Positions 44,659-53,422 of a stretch of DNA of 64,000 nt are shown in pieces. The first letter of the stretch is position 1. The number at the start of each line of letters is the position of its first letter. A program made the position numbers and the translations under genes. This stretch comes from Akkermansia muciniphila (GTDB lineage: Bacteria; Verrucomicrobiota; Verrucomicrobiia; Verrucomicrobiales; Akkermansiaceae), in contig NZ_PJKB01000003.1 of assembly GCF_002884975.1 (NCBI RefSeq), positions 350,743-414,742 on the forward strand, written 5' to 3'. The notes under the pieces were generated by a model. That model saw nothing but the letters and a program-made list of their open reading frames with translations. It was not told the origin of the DNA and did not search any database.

Positions 44659-46068
44659 ATGGAAAAATTGCAGACATCCTCAAAAGCGCTGCGCTACCTG
44701 CCCTTTCTGGTGGCATCCGCATTCTTCATGCAGATGCTGGACGCCACTATCCTGAACACGGCCATTCCCACCATCGCCCGGAGCTTCCACAGCCACCCGC
44801 TGCAGCTCCACTCCCTGGTGACGGCCTACATGCTCACCGTCTGCGTCCTGATCCCGGCCTCCGGGTGGATTTCCGACAAGCTGGGCTCCCGCCGCACCTT
44901 CCTCTTCGCCATCTCCGTCTTCTCCGCGGGGTCCCTGCTCTGCGCCCTCTCCACCTCCGTCCCCATGATGACCGCCTGCCGCGTCATCCAGGGAATCGGG
45001 GGCGCCTTCCTGATGCCTGTGGGGCGGCTCGTGGTCCTCCGCTCCTACCCGCGCTCCATGTTCGTGAACGTCCTGAACATCGTGACCATTCCGGCGCTGC
45101 TGGGGCCGCTCCTGGGTCCGGTGCTGGGCGGCATCATCGTCCAGTACGCCTCCTGGCACTGGATCTTCCTGATCAACATCCCGGTGGGCATCGCGGGCCT
45201 GTGGGCCACCTGGAAGATCATGCCGGACCTGAAAGCCGTCAGGGAACAGAGATTTGACTGGCCCGGGTTCTTCCTCTTCTCCTCCTCCGCCGTGCTGGTC
45301 ACCATGGGCCTCTCCACCGCAGGAGGCGCGGAAGACAGGGAGCGCATGATCCTGCTCATGTCCGCCGGGGGCGTGCTGCAGCTCCTGTACTGGGTGCTGG
45401 CGTTCCGGTCAAAAGCGCCCCTCTTCAGCCCCGCCCTGTTCCGCATCAGGAACTTCGCCATAGGCATCGCGGGCAACATCGTCTGCCGGCTGGGCGGCAG
45501 CTGCCTGCCTTACCTGATTCCGCTCTTCTTCCAGGTAGTGCTGGGCTACTCAGCCCTTCAATCCGGCATGTCCCTGATCCCCCTGGCGCTGAGCAACCTG
45601 CTGGCAAAAACGGTCGCGCCGCGGCTGCTTGGCAAATTCGGCTACCGGAATATCATGGTGGTCAACACTTTTACCATAGGCGCCCTGCTGGCGGCATTCT
45701 ACTTCATCGGCCCCGGCACCAGTGAACTCACCCTGCTGGGCATGCTGGCCCTGCTGGGCGGGGCCAACTCCATCCAATTCACCTGCATGAACACCCTGAC
45801 GCTGATCGACCTCCCCAACTCGGACGCCAGCAGCGGCAACTCCCTGCTCTCCACCATCATGCAGTTATCCATCGCCGTCAGCATCGCCGCGGCTTCCCTG
45901 CTGCTGGACAGCTTCGGCGGCCACTCGGCCACGTCTGGAACAGCCGTGGAAGCTGCCTTCCACGCCACCTTCGTCACTATCGGCATCACGGCGGCGGCCA
46001 GCTCCTTCATCTTCGCCCTGGTGGACAAGGACAAGGGCATTACCCGCAAACGGAAAAAAACGGCCTGA
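44659..46068 (+). CDS. MFS drug:H+ antiporter, DHA2/EmrB type
   Basis: The 469-residue protein from ATG 44659 has about 14 hydrophobic segments. It shows DHA2-family signatures: LDATILNTAIPTIARSF (motif D1), SAWISDKLGSRRTF-like GWISDKLGSRRTFLFA (motif A) and LGPVLGGIIVQYASWHWIFLINIPVG (motif C). EmrB-type pumps export drugs, bile salts or fatty acids. No EmrA or TolC partner is adjacent. The 3' end contains the terminator of the convergent thioesterase gene. Confidence 0.92.
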   Translation: MEKLQTSSKALRYLPFLVASAFFMQMLDATILNTAIPTIARSFHSHPLQLHSLVTAYMLTVCVLIPASGWISDKLGSRRTFLFAISVFSAGSLLCALSTSVPMMTACRVIQGIGGAFLMPVGRLVVLRSYPRSMFVNVLNIVTIPALLGPLLGPVLGGIIVQYASWHWIFLINIPVGIAGLWATWKIMPDLKAVREQRFDWPGFFLFSSSAVLVTMGLSTAGGAEDRERMILLMSAGGVLQLLYWVLAFRSKAPLFSPALFRIRNFAIGIAGNIVCRLGGSCLPYLIPLFFQVVLGYSALQSGMSLIPLALSNLLAKTVAPRLLGKFGYRNIMVVNTFTIGALLAAFYFIGPGTSELTLLGMLALLGGANSIQFTCMNTLTLIDLPNSDASSGNSLLSTIMQLSIAVSIAAASLLLDSFGGHSATSGTAVEAAFHATFVTIGITAAASSFIFALVDKDKGITRKRKKTA

Positions 46069-46083
46069 TGCGCAGAGGCCGTT
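46054..46083 (-). terminator. terminator of the thioesterase gene inside the MFS gene end
   Basis: On the minus strand AACGGCC (46077-46083) pairs with GGCCGTT (46059-46065), directly followed by T7. The run of T is part of the antisense of the Lys codons at the MFS C-terminus. It serves the gene ending at 46095. Confidence 0.7.
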
Positions 46084-46094
46084 CCCGCACCCGT

Positions 46095-46562
46095 TCAGGA
46101 GCAGGAAACGCCCTCTCCCGTCTCCACGGAACAGCACTGAGCAAACTGGGCGCGGGACTCTTCCAGGGTAATCGGCTTCTTATCCGCCCCCAGGGCCACG
46201 TATACCAGCTCCGCTTCCGTAATCTTGGCGATGTTGTTGCAGAGCTTCGTCAGGCGTTCCGCATACACCTCCACCTTCACGGTGACGGAAGTGCGCCCTA
46301 CCTTGATAATCTCCGTATAAAAGGAAACCACATCCCCCACCAGCACGGGAGCTTCAAACGTCAGGCTGCTGACCGCACGCGTCACAATGTAGCGGCTCAA
46401 CGCATAACGCATGGCCGTATTGGCGCCCGCAAGGTCCACCTGGCTCATCACCCAGCCGCCGAACACTTCCCCGCTCTGATTGGTATCCGCGGGCATGGGC
46501 TCCACGCGCAAGGCGGGAATGCGGTCTTCCGGAAGCTGGGCATGTTGATATGTACTTTCCAT
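46095..46562 (-). CDS. acyl-CoA thioesterase, hotdog fold (YciA-like)
   Basis: The 155-residue protein has the hotdog signature: TNQSGEVFGGWVMSQVDLAG with the catalytic Asp/Glu region, VTRAVSSLTFEAPVLVGDVVSFY, and VKVEVYAER. The length and motif order match the YciA/BFIT subgroup that hydrolyses acyl-CoAs in the cytoplasm. A Cys-Cys pair at the C-terminus is unusual. It is a single gene with its own terminator. Confidence 0.92.
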   Translation of the reverse strand: MESTYQHAQLPEDRIPALRVEPMPADTNQSGEVFGGWVMSQVDLAGANTAMRYALSRYIVTRAVSSLTFEAPVLVGDVVSFYTEIIKVGRTSVTVKVEVYAERLTKLCNNIAKITEAELVYVALGADKKPITLEESRAQFAQCCSVETGEGVSCS

Positions 46563-47029
46563 AAATAAGAATAATTATAAATTAATGCAGTTATGCTCAT
46601 CTATCCCGGCTCTCTTGTAAAGAGCAAAAAGCGGAAACGGAAAATGGCCGTTTCCGAGGCATCCCCCCAAGAAATGGGAATCCGCCTTTGAAAAACAATA
46701 AAGCATTGATAATAGATTTGTTATCATTTTAAAAGGAAGCATGCGGCGGCGGCTTCCCCGCCAGGAGGCCCCGCCTTTCTTTCCCTGCTGCCTCCATGGC
46801 TGATATAACAGACTCCGGACCTTCCCCTTCCATTCAAAATGAGGGAAAAAACCGTCTGCTGCTTCACGGGAGACGCCTTAACCCTGAAGCTGGCTCCTCT
46901 GAAACCGCAGAAACAACAGGTTCCATAAAAACGCGCCGGAATAAGCCGCTTTTATACCGGAAAGGCGGATTTGTGCGTCTTATTCCCGCCATTTTTTATC
47001 ATGCCGGGAGACAGGGTTGTCCATCTTTC
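46563..47029. other. gap with an orphan terminator and an inverted repeat
   Basis: 467 bases between the thioesterase start and the small gene at 47030. It contains a minus-strand terminator at 46626-46656 that follows no annotated gene. It also has TGATAA-N8-TTATCA at 46707-46726 in a very AT-rich patch. A plus-strand frame from 46796 could extend the next gene, but its composition is not protein-like. A small RNA on the minus strand between about 46657 and 46760 is possible. Confidence 0.4.
46626..46656 (-). terminator. orphan intrinsic terminator on the minus strand
   Basis: CGGAAACGG (46632-46640) pairs with CCGTTTCCG (46648-46656). On the minus strand the stem is followed by CTTTTTGCTC. 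No minus-strand gene to the right ends here. Confidence 0.5.
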
Positions 47030-47290
47030 ATGGACCGTGATTTAGAACCTAAAACGAAAGAAGTGGACGGAGAAGAATGGCCCGCTTCCGACTTCGCGTA
47101 CGTGCCGGACCCCGAAAAGCCTTCCACCTGGAAACTGCCGATCTTCAACATGCACCACGTTGGAGGAGCCCTGGCCGCCATGACCAGTGACTACCGCGGC
47201 AATCCCGTGGAAATCCCGGAAGAGGACCGCCAGGCCGTCATGGACAGAATCCTGGCCCGGAAAGCGGAACTGGAACGGGAAAAAAGGTAA
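47030..47290 (+). CDS. small conserved-looking protein, unknown function
   Basis: The 86-residue product from ATG 47030 is soluble and acidic. It contains WPASDFAYVPDPEKPSTWKLPI, cut here as WPASDFAYVPDPE and KPSTWKLPI. This pattern also occurs in phage capsid/prohead-associated proteins and in short bacterial proteins. Near the C-terminus it reads VMDRILARKAELERE, a helix. There is no signal peptide. A good intrinsic terminator follows at 47364. Function unknown; it may be a phage remnant or a regulatory binding protein. Confidence 0.65.
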   Translation: MDRDLEPKTKEVDGEEWPASDFAYVPDPEKPSTWKLPIFNMHHVGGALAAMTSDYRGNPVEIPEEDRQAVMDRILARKAELEREKR

Positions 47291-47363
47291 TTACACTCTT
47301 CTTCCACCGGAACACAGCAGTAGACGAGTAAATTCCCATCTTTTGCTTCCTTTATTTTTTCCG

Positions 47364-47393
47364 TCCGGCAGGGTAAAACCTGCCGGATTTTTT
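47364..47393 (+). terminator. intrinsic terminator of the 47030 gene
   Basis: TCCGGCAGG (47364-47372) and CCTGCCGGA (47379-47387) form a nine-base-pair stem with a GTAAAA loop, followed by T6. Confidence 0.85.
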
Positions 47394-47489
47394 GTGCCCG
47401 TTTCCCGGCGTGAAAAGATTTCACGATAGCCCCGCGCAACCGGGACAGGAAAACTCATTCTTCCCATATTTTTTGAATTTACGGGTGTA

Positions 47490-47645
47490 ATGGCATGGAA
47501 TTCCAGCGGGCCTGTGGTAGAATTGCCGTATTCCGCCATCCTTGGAAAAAAGGAAGCGGCCGAGGACATTAAAACTTCCCTGGTCCTGGAAACGGCGGCC
47601 TTTCTTCTGCAAACCAGAACCCGCAACGCCATTTCCTCCCCTTAA
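47490..47645 (+). CDS. possible 51-residue protein
   Basis: ATG 47490 opens a 51-codon frame ending at TAA 47643-47645, eleven bases before the first chromate transporter start. The product (MAWNSSGPVVELPY...) has ordinary composition, one amphipathic helix (about 18-40) and no signal peptide or family. It has no ribosome binding site. It may be the first gene of the transporter operon or chance. Confidence 0.35.
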   Translation: MAWNSSGPVVELPYSAILGKKEAAEDIKTSLVLETAAFLLQTRTRNAISSP

Positions 47646-47656
47646 ACGTAATCCGC

Positions 47657-48226
47657 ATGACAGGAGAAAAAGTGAAAAAATGCCTCTGGTTATTCTGGAT
47701 TAACCTATTCATCGGGGCGTTCACTTTTGGGGGCGGCTACATTGTTGTGCCGATGATCAGCAAGTACTTTGTCCGGAAAAAACAGTTATTTTCCAAGGAG
47801 GAGCTTCTGTCCATGGCCGCCATCGCGCAATCTGCGCCCGGGGCCATTGCCGTCAATCTCTCCGCACTGGCGGGGCACCGCGCCGCAGGCATGGCCGGCG
47901 TGGCATCCAGCTGCCTGGGAGCCGTCATTCCGCCGCTGATCATTCTTTCCATCGTATCCGTCTGGTATGACGCCTTCAGCTCCAATACCGCCGTGGAAGC
48001 GGTGCTGCGCGGCATGCAGGCGGGCGTGGCGGCGCTTATTGTGGACATCGTGGCGGACATGTGGCAGATGATTCTCCGCAGAAAATCCGCCCTGCTGAAC
48101 GCCCTGATGCCGGGCGCGTTCCTGGCCAGCTTCGTCTTCCGTCTCAACATCGCCGCCATTCTGGCCGTGTGCTGCGTCCTGAGCCTCTGGCACGTCCGGA
48201 GAACGCTGGGAAGGAGGGCCGGATGA
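47657..48226 (+). CDS. chromate transporter half-protein, first subunit
   Basis: The 189-residue membrane protein is a single chromate-transporter (PF02417-like) domain. Its signature FIGAFTFGGGYIVVPMISKYF is at the N-terminus and IAQSAPGAIAVNLSALAGHRAAG follows near residue 55. In most bacteria ChrA is a double-domain protein; here the two halves are encoded by adjacent overlapping genes. This type exports chromate in characterised pairs, but gut homologues may carry other anions. The stop overlaps the next start (ATGA). Confidence 0.88.
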   Translation: MTGEKVKKCLWLFWINLFIGAFTFGGGYIVVPMISKYFVRKKQLFSKEELLSMAAIAQSAPGAIAVNLSALAGHRAAGMAGVASSCLGAVIPPLIILSIVSVWYDAFSSNTAVEAVLRGMQAGVAALIVDIVADMWQMILRRKSALLNALMPGAFLASFVFRLNIAAILAVCCVLSLWHVRRTLGRRAG

Positions 48227-48789
48227 TACAGGCGCTCTGGCAGCTTTTCAGCGTCTTTCTCCAGATCGGCGCGTTCAGCATCGGGGGCGGCTATGCCGTC
48301 ATCCCCATGATCCGGGACCAGGTGGTGATTCACCAGGGCTGGATTACGCAGAAGGTTTTTACGGATATCATCACCATCTCCCAGATGACGCCGGGGCCGC
48401 TGGCCATCAACACCTCCACCTTCGTGGGACTGCAAATCGCCGGCATCCCCGGAGCCGTGGCGGCCACCCTGGGATGCATCATTCCCGGCGTGGCGGCGGC
48501 GCTGCTGCTGCACCTCTTTTTCCAGAGGCACAAAAGGTCCGCTTACGTCTCCGGGGTTCTGGAAGGCTTGAAAGCCGCTTCCGTGGGACTGATCATGTCC
48601 GCAGGGGGCACCATCCTGATGCTGACTTTCTGCGGCACCTTTGACTGGCACGCCATCACGGAAGTGGATATCCCGAGCATCATCCTCTTCAGCGCGGCCC
48701 TGTTCATCCTGCGGAAATGGAAGATGAATCCCATCCTGCTGATGAGCCTGACGGGACTGGCCGGATATTTTATTTACGGAATATCCTGA
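48223..48789 (+). CDS. chromate transporter half-protein, second subunit
   Basis: The 188-residue product from ATG 48223 repeats the fold of the first half: LQIGAFSIGGGYAVIPMIRDQVV, then ISQMTPGPLAINTSTFVGLQIAG. The two proteins are distinct enough not to be a recent duplication. They presumably form an antiparallel heterodimer. The four-base overlap ensures equal translation. A longer in-frame start lies inside the first gene and is not supported. Confidence 0.88.
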   Translation: MIQALWQLFSVFLQIGAFSIGGGYAVIPMIRDQVVIHQGWITQKVFTDIITISQMTPGPLAINTSTFVGLQIAGIPGAVAATLGCIIPGVAAALLLHLFFQRHKRSAYVSGVLEGLKAASVGLIMSAGGTILMLTFCGTFDWHAITEVDIPSIILFSAALFILRKWKMNPILLMSLTGLAGYFIYGIS

Positions 48790-49103
48790 AGCACACGCCC
48801 CGCCGGTTGTCCTTCCATCCGGTGATTTTTCCTGAAATCAAATTGGAGAAATTTAAAAGTATTCAAGGAAGAGAGGGATTGAAAAGTTTTATCCTGATCA
48901 AGGGAGATATTATTCAGAATAATACTATATCTATGAATATCAACGACATGTTAGCATAAAACCCCGTCTTCCCCTGAACGGATAACGCGGGTTCCGGTCA
49001 TCACGGATAGGAAAAGCGGAATACCGGAGAAGAAATGCACCCGGCAGACAGCAATATTCATTCTTCCCGGCATCTCTGCGCCAATAGCACGATTAATGAA
49101 AAA
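48790..49103. other. AT-rich intergenic region
   Basis: 314 bases with a strongly AT-rich part at 48830-48960. It probably carries the promoter of the SDR gene. A GTG-initiated 45-codon frame (ending 48959) has Lys/Ile-rich composition; I do not call it. No hairpin with a T-run is clear. Confidence 0.4.
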
Positions 49104-50003
49104 ATGAGCACAAAAGACATTAACAGGATGCAGGACCCGCGCCAGGAATTCCACCGGGAAGGGTATGAAAAACAACAGCAGGAAGCCCCCGGCCTGCAAT
49201 CCGAAATGAAGCCCGTGCCGGACGCCGGAGAAGAGAGCTATCAGGGCTGCGGGAAGCTCCGGGGTCGGAAGGCCCTGGTCACGGGCGGGGATTCGGGCAT
49301 AGGCCGTGCGGCCGCCATTGCCTATGCCCGTGAAGGAGCGGATGTGGCCCTGAATTATCTTCCGGAAGAACAAAGCGACGCGGAGGAAGTGGCGGAGCTG
49401 GTCAGGAAGGCAGGCAGGAACGCCGTTCTGCTGCCCGGGGACCTCAGTGACGAATCCTTCTGCAAGCAACTCATCAGGGACGCCCTGGAAAAACTGGGCG
49501 GGCTGGACATCCTGGCGCTGGTAGCCGGCAAGCAGGTGGCGGTGGAAGACATTCAGGATATTACCACGGAGCAGTTAACCAAGACATTTGAAGTGAACGT
49601 TTTCTCCCTGTTCTGGATTGCCAAGGCCGCCCTCCCCCACCTCAAGCCCGGGGCGAGCATCATCACCTGCTCCTCCATCCAGGCCTATCAGCCGGGCAAA
49701 AACCTGATTGACTATGCCTCCACTAAAGCGGCCATCATCGCCTTCAGCCGCGCCCTGGCCAAACAGGTGGCCTCCAAGGGAATCCGGGTCAATGTAGTGG
49801 CCCCGGGCCCGGTCTGGACGCCTTTGCAGGTGACCGGAGGGCAGCTTCAGGAAGACCTGCCGGAATTCGGCCAGAAAACACCCCTCAAGCGCGCCGGGCA
49901 GCCTGTGGAACTATCCGGCCTGTACGTCTTTCTCGCCTCCCAGGAGTCCAGCTTCATCACTGCAGAAGTCTTCGGCGTCACGGGAGGCATGCACCTGTCC
50001 TGA
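49104..50003 (+). CDS. short-chain dehydrogenase/reductase (YghA-like)
   Basis: The 299-residue protein from ATG 49104 has an N-terminal extension of about 50 residues (MQDPRQEF...), typical of the YghA/general stress SDR subgroup. The NAD(P) motif follows, [22 protein letters not shown], then LALVAGKQ, the catalytic Ser-Tyr-Lys in [24 protein letters not shown] and [10 protein letters not shown]. The substrate is unknown; relatives act on aldehydes or small ketones and are stress-induced. ATG 49128 would remove only eight residues. Confidence 0.92.
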   Translation: MSTKDINRMQDPRQEFHREGYEKQQQEAPGLQSEMKPVPDAGEESYQGCGKLRGRKALVTGGDSGIGRAAAIAYAREGADVALNYLPEEQSDAEEVAELVRKAGRNAVLLPGDLSDESFCKQLIRDALEKLGGLDILALVAGKQVAVEDIQDITTEQLTKTFEVNVFSLFWIAKAALPHLKPGASIITCSSIQAYQPGKNLIDYASTKAAIIAFSRALAKQVASKGIRVNVVAPGPVWTPLQVTGGQLQEDLPEFGQKTPLKRAGQPVELSGLYVFLASQESSFITAEVFGVTGGMHLS

Positions 50004-50175
50004 AGCAGACATCCGCGGAACCGGGAAAGGATGCGTGCCTCTTTTGCTCGCGGGCGGGCGTCTTCCTTTACGGCAGAGCTGGGCCCCTTGGTCTTCTATT
50101 CCCTTCCCGGGCTCCGCGGGCAAGGAAGCTTCCGTCCTTCCGGGGAACACCCGGCGGCAGGAATTTTTCCTCGCA

Positions 50176-52299
50176 TCAGGCGAATCCCATCAGGCGCGCC
50201 GTTCCCGCCACCAGAATGCACATGGCGACGCCGCAGACCGTCGGGATGGCAAAGGCAAGTATGGCCCACTTCCATTTGCCCGTCTCCTTGCGGACTGTAA
50301 GAACAGCGGTGGAGCACGGCCAGTGCATCAGGGAAAACAGCATGGTGCACAATGCCGTTACCCAGGTCCAGCCGTTGTCCGTCAGGAGGGATTTCAACTG
50401 GTTCATGTCATCCATGTCCATCATGTTGTCTGAAGCCAGGTAGCCCATGATGATCAGGGGAAAGACGATTTCATTGGCCGGAATGCCCAGAATGAACGCC
50501 ATCAGGATCACGCCGTCCAGCCCCATGAGGCGCCCGGCGGGGTCCAGCCATTGCGTGCCGTGCACCAGCAGGCTGGCGTCTCCCAAACGGATATTCGCCA
50601 TCAGCCAGATGACGATTCCGGCAGGAGCCGCCACCATCACCGCGCGCCACAGCACCGCCAGCGTCCTGTCCATGAAGGAACGGACAATCACCTTCCCGAT
50701 CTGGGGCTTGCGGTAGGGGGGCAGTTCCAGGGTAAAGGAGGACGGCGTCCCCTTCAGGATCGTATGGGACAGCAGGGCCGTCATGGCAAACGTCATCCCC
50801 ACGCCCAGGCCGATGAGGAGCACCAGCCCCGCGACGGAGGCCAGCGGCTGCAGCCCGGACGCCACGGATCCGGCAAAGAACATGGTCATGAGCGCGATCA
50901 GCGTGGGAAACCTGCCGTTGCAGGGAACGAAATTGTTCGTCAAGATGGCGACGAGCCGCTCCCTGGGGGAATCAATGATACGGCACCCCGTGATTCCTGC
51001 TGCATTGCACCCGAATCCCATGCACATGGTCAGCGCCTGCTTGCCGCAGCCGCAGCACTTCTGGAACACCTTGTCCATATTGAACGCCACCCGGGGCAGA
51101 TAGCCGGAATCCTCCAGCAGGGTGAACAGGGGGAAAAAGATGGCCATGGGAGGCAGCATCACGGAGACGACCCATGCCACCACGCGGTAAACGCCCAGTA
51201 CCAGCACGCCGTGCAGCCATTCCGGAGCATGCGCCAGGCGGAACAGGGCTGTAAGGGCTTCCTGTCCTTCGCCAAGCAGGTCCGCCAGCCACTGGGAAGG
51301 ATAATTGGCCCCCACGATGGTAATCCAGAAAATGAGCACCAGCAGGACGAACATGAGGGGATAAGCCGTCCACCGGCCCATCAGCACCTTGTCGATGCGC
51401 CTGTCGCGCCCCAGGCCCCCGCCATCCGGCAGGATGACCGCCCCCTGGCACAACCGCTCCGCCCGTTCCACGAAGGCGGCCGCCACACGGTCGCCAAAAG
51501 ATTCGCCGGAAAAAGAATCAGCTGCGGCCGCCTCACGGAGGATATCCTCCACCTCTTTCTCTTTCCTTAAATCATTCCCCGCATGCTGCGCCAGAAGCCC
51601 GAGCGTTCCTTCATCCCCCTCCAGCAGCTTGACGGATGCCCAGCGGGGCTCCAGGCCATCCAGGGAATGGCCGGAAACAGCGGTTTCCAAACGCTTCAGC
51701 CACGGTTCCATGTCCTTCCCGTAGGACAGGCGGCGGGAAGGGCGCCTCTCTCCGGACCACGCCATCCGCCGCACCGTTTCCGCCAGGACTTTCAACCCCT
51801 CCCCCCTGGCGGCTGCCGCCGGAATCACGGGCACTCCAAGACGTTTTTCCAGAAGAGGGCAGTTGATGCGGATGCCCTTGCGCCGGGCCTCATCCATCAA
51901 ATTAACGCAGACCACTACATTTCCCGTCGTTTCCATGACCTGGAGGGCCAGATTCAAATCCCGTTCCAGATTGGTGGCGGAACAAACTACAATGACGGCA
52001 TCCGCATTGCCAAAACAGATGAAATCCCGCGCCGCCTCTTCATCCGAGGAACAGGCCAGCAGGGAATACGTGCCCGGCGTATCCACCAGCAGGTACTCTT
52101 GCGAACCGCGCCCCACGATACCCTCCGCACGGACCACCGTCTTGCCGGGCCAGTTCCCGGTATGCTGGCGCAGTCCCGTCAGCGCATTAAACACCGTGCT
52201 CTTTCCCACGTTGGGAGCGCCCGCCAGGGCCACAACGGGCATGCGCTTTTCCTCCGGGCCGTAAGAACCGTCCCGTTCCTCTTCACTATTCGGATTCAC
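50176..52299 (-). CDS. feoB: ferrous iron transporter FeoB
   Basis: The 707-residue protein starts at GTG 52299, which has GGAAGG eight bases upstream; a later ATG at 52242 would cut into the G-domain. The N-terminal GTPase domain has the P-loop GAPNVGKST, DTPGTYSL and CVNLMDEA. The C-terminal membrane part has two Gate motifs with conserved Cys: GFGCNAAGITGCRII and VPCNGRFPTL. It imports Fe2+ under oxygen-poor conditions, as expected in the gut. feoA and the dtxR-type regulator precede it in one operon. Confidence 0.97.
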   Translation of the reverse strand: MNPNSEEERDGSYGPEEKRMPVVALAGAPNVGKSTVFNALTGLRQHTGNWPGKTVVRAEGIVGRGSQEYLLVDTPGTYSLLACSSDEEAARDFICFGNADAVIVVCSATNLERDLNLALQVMETTGNVVVCVNLMDEARRKGIRINCPLLEKRLGVPVIPAAAARGEGLKVLAETVRRMAWSGERRPSRRLSYGKDMEPWLKRLETAVSGHSLDGLEPRWASVKLLEGDEGTLGLLAQHAGNDLRKEKEVEDILREAAAADSFSGESFGDRVAAAFVERAERLCQGAVILPDGGGLGRDRRIDKVLMGRWTAYPLMFVLLVLIFWITIVGANYPSQWLADLLGEGQEALTALFRLAHAPEWLHGVLVLGVYRVVAWVVSVMLPPMAIFFPLFTLLEDSGYLPRVAFNMDKVFQKCCGCGKQALTMCMGFGCNAAGITGCRIIDSPRERLVAILTNNFVPCNGRFPTLIALMTMFFAGSVASGLQPLASVAGLVLLIGLGVGMTFAMTALLSHTILKGTPSSFTLELPPYRKPQIGKVIVRSFMDRTLAVLWRAVMVAAPAGIVIWLMANIRLGDASLLVHGTQWLDPAGRLMGLDGVILMAFILGIPANEIVFPLIIMGYLASDNMMDMDDMNQLKSLLTDNGWTWVTALCTMLFSLMHWPCSTAVLTVRKETGKWKWAILAFAIPTVCGVAMCILVAGTARLMGFA

Positions 52300-52322
52300 C
52301 GGATTTCCTTCCGTTGCTGGTT

Positions 52323-52547
52323 TCAGGCGGACTTGACGGTAATCAGTTCCAGATCGGAAGACCTGAACGCCATCACTGTTCCACGCACAAGAAAGGCAAC
52401 GGGATCCCCGAACGGCCCGCGTTCCAGGCATTCTACCCGGGTTCCGGGAATCATGCCTATATCCATCAACCGCCTTTTCAGGCGGCTTTCCACTCCCAGG
52501 GATTCAATCCTGGCGGCTTTCCCCTCAGGCAACTGGTTTAATGTCAT
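52323..52547 (-). CDS. feoA: ferrous iron transport protein FeoA
   Basis: The 74-residue SH3-like protein has MTLNQLPEGKAARIESLG, LKRRLMDIGMIPGTRVE and the C-terminal strand LELITVKSA. FeoA stimulates FeoB from the cytoplasm. It ends 23 bases before the feoB GTG and starts 27 bases after the regulator stop, giving a compact dtxR-feoA-feoB unit. Confidence 0.95.
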   Translation of the reverse strand: MTLNQLPEGKAARIESLGVESRLKRRLMDIGMIPGTRVECLERGPFGDPVAFLVRGTVMAFRSSDLELITVKSA

Positions 52548-52574
52548 GGTCAGTTTATCCTTTCTATTAATTGT

Positions 52575-53231
52575 TCATGCAGAAATTTCCACAAGGATGG
52601 CATCAGCGGCGGCGGCCGGCAATTCAAACCGTCGCCCTTCACGGGCTTCCACCAGAAACGCGCCGCAGTGCGCGCCTTCCTCCAGGAGGGCCACCTTTTC
52701 ATGAAGGCGAATGCCGCAGGAGGCGAGAAGCTCCAGCAGTTCCTTTGACTCCGGCACACGCCTGACCACCGCCGGAATCCCCGCCGGGAGGTCGGACAGC
52801 CGGGAAAGCGGCCCTTCCCGCGGTTCCTGGCTCCTCCTGCCCGGTATCTTTCTCCCGTGGGGGCACATCTCCGGGTAACCCAGAAAACGGTCCAGCTTTT
52901 CCATCAACTGCGGAGAGGCCGCATGTTCCAGCTTTTCCGCTTCCTCATGCACGTCTTCCCACGCATATCCGAGGTGGTCTACCAGGAAAACCTCCCACAG
53001 CCGGTGAATGCGCACCAGCCGCACGGCGGCTTCCTCCCCTTTCCGCGTCAGGCGGATGGAACGTTTTTCCACGCTCTCCACCAGGCCTTCCTTTTCCATC
53101 TTCCGGATAATTTCACTGACGGAAGCGGCGGAAACGCCCAGATCATCCGCAATATGCCTGTTGCTGACACGCTCCGCGTTCTGCTGGAGCCTGGCAATCG
53201 CTTTCAAATAATCTTCACGGCTGCTGGTCAT
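52575..53231 (-). CDS. DtxR-family metal-dependent repressor
   Basis: The 218-residue protein has the N-terminal winged helix (SREDYLKAIARLQQ; HIADDLGVSAASVSEIIRKMEKEGL) and a metal-binding dimerisation domain with EEAEKLEHAAS and CPHGRKIPG at about 115-135. The C-terminal FeoA-like SH3 domain (residues 150-218) marks the long DtxR form. It precedes feoAB and stands behind an operator-like palindrome, so it probably represses the operon when Fe2+ is sufficient. Fe2+ versus Mn2+ specificity cannot be decided. A good AAAGGAG site stands 12 bases before the ATG. Confidence 0.93.
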   Translation of the reverse strand: MTSSREDYLKAIARLQQNAERVSNRHIADDLGVSAASVSEIIRKMEKEGLVESVEKRSIRLTRKGEEAAVRLVRIHRLWEVFLVDHLGYAWEDVHEEAEKLEHAASPQLMEKLDRFLGYPEMCPHGRKIPGRRSQEPREGPLSRLSDLPAGIPAVVRRVPESKELLELLASCGIRLHEKVALLEEGAHCGAFLVEAREGRRFELPAAAADAILVEISA

Positions 53232-53251
53232 GGCGCTGATGCTCTCCTTTG

Positions 53252-53271
53252 TTATAAGGTATACCTAACAA
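53252..53271 (-). promoter_or_regulatory. operator-like palindrome of the dtxR-feoAB operon
   Basis: The core AGGTATACCT (53257-53266) is a perfect palindrome, with further symmetric bases outside it (8 of 10 paired in the 20-base window). It lies about 21 bases before the regulator ATG and overlaps a -10-like TATAAC. DtxR/MntR boxes have this kind of symmetry. Confidence 0.6.
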
Positions 53272-53422
53272 AATGCCATTTCGCTCAAATAAAAAAGCTT
53301 CTCCCGTGTCAGCAAGGCCAATTTCCATGCGGAAAATGACTGTGGACAGCCGGCGAACAGGAATAAGGCGGCACGCGCCATTTCCAGATTGTTCCTGAAG
53401 GGTATTCCTGCTTGAATATGGC

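Larger units (their letters stand above)
47291..47656. other. gap before the chromate transporter pair
   Basis: 366 bases containing the terminator of the 47030 gene (47364-47393) and a possible 51-codon gene at 47490-47645, described separately. I see nothing else. Confidence 0.5.

Noticed and set aside
46707-46726. Fur box (TGATAA-N8-TTATCA)
   Set aside because: Arms resemble a Fur site but the spacing does not fit the 7-1-7 or 6-6-6 arrangement, so I keep it only as an inverted repeat.
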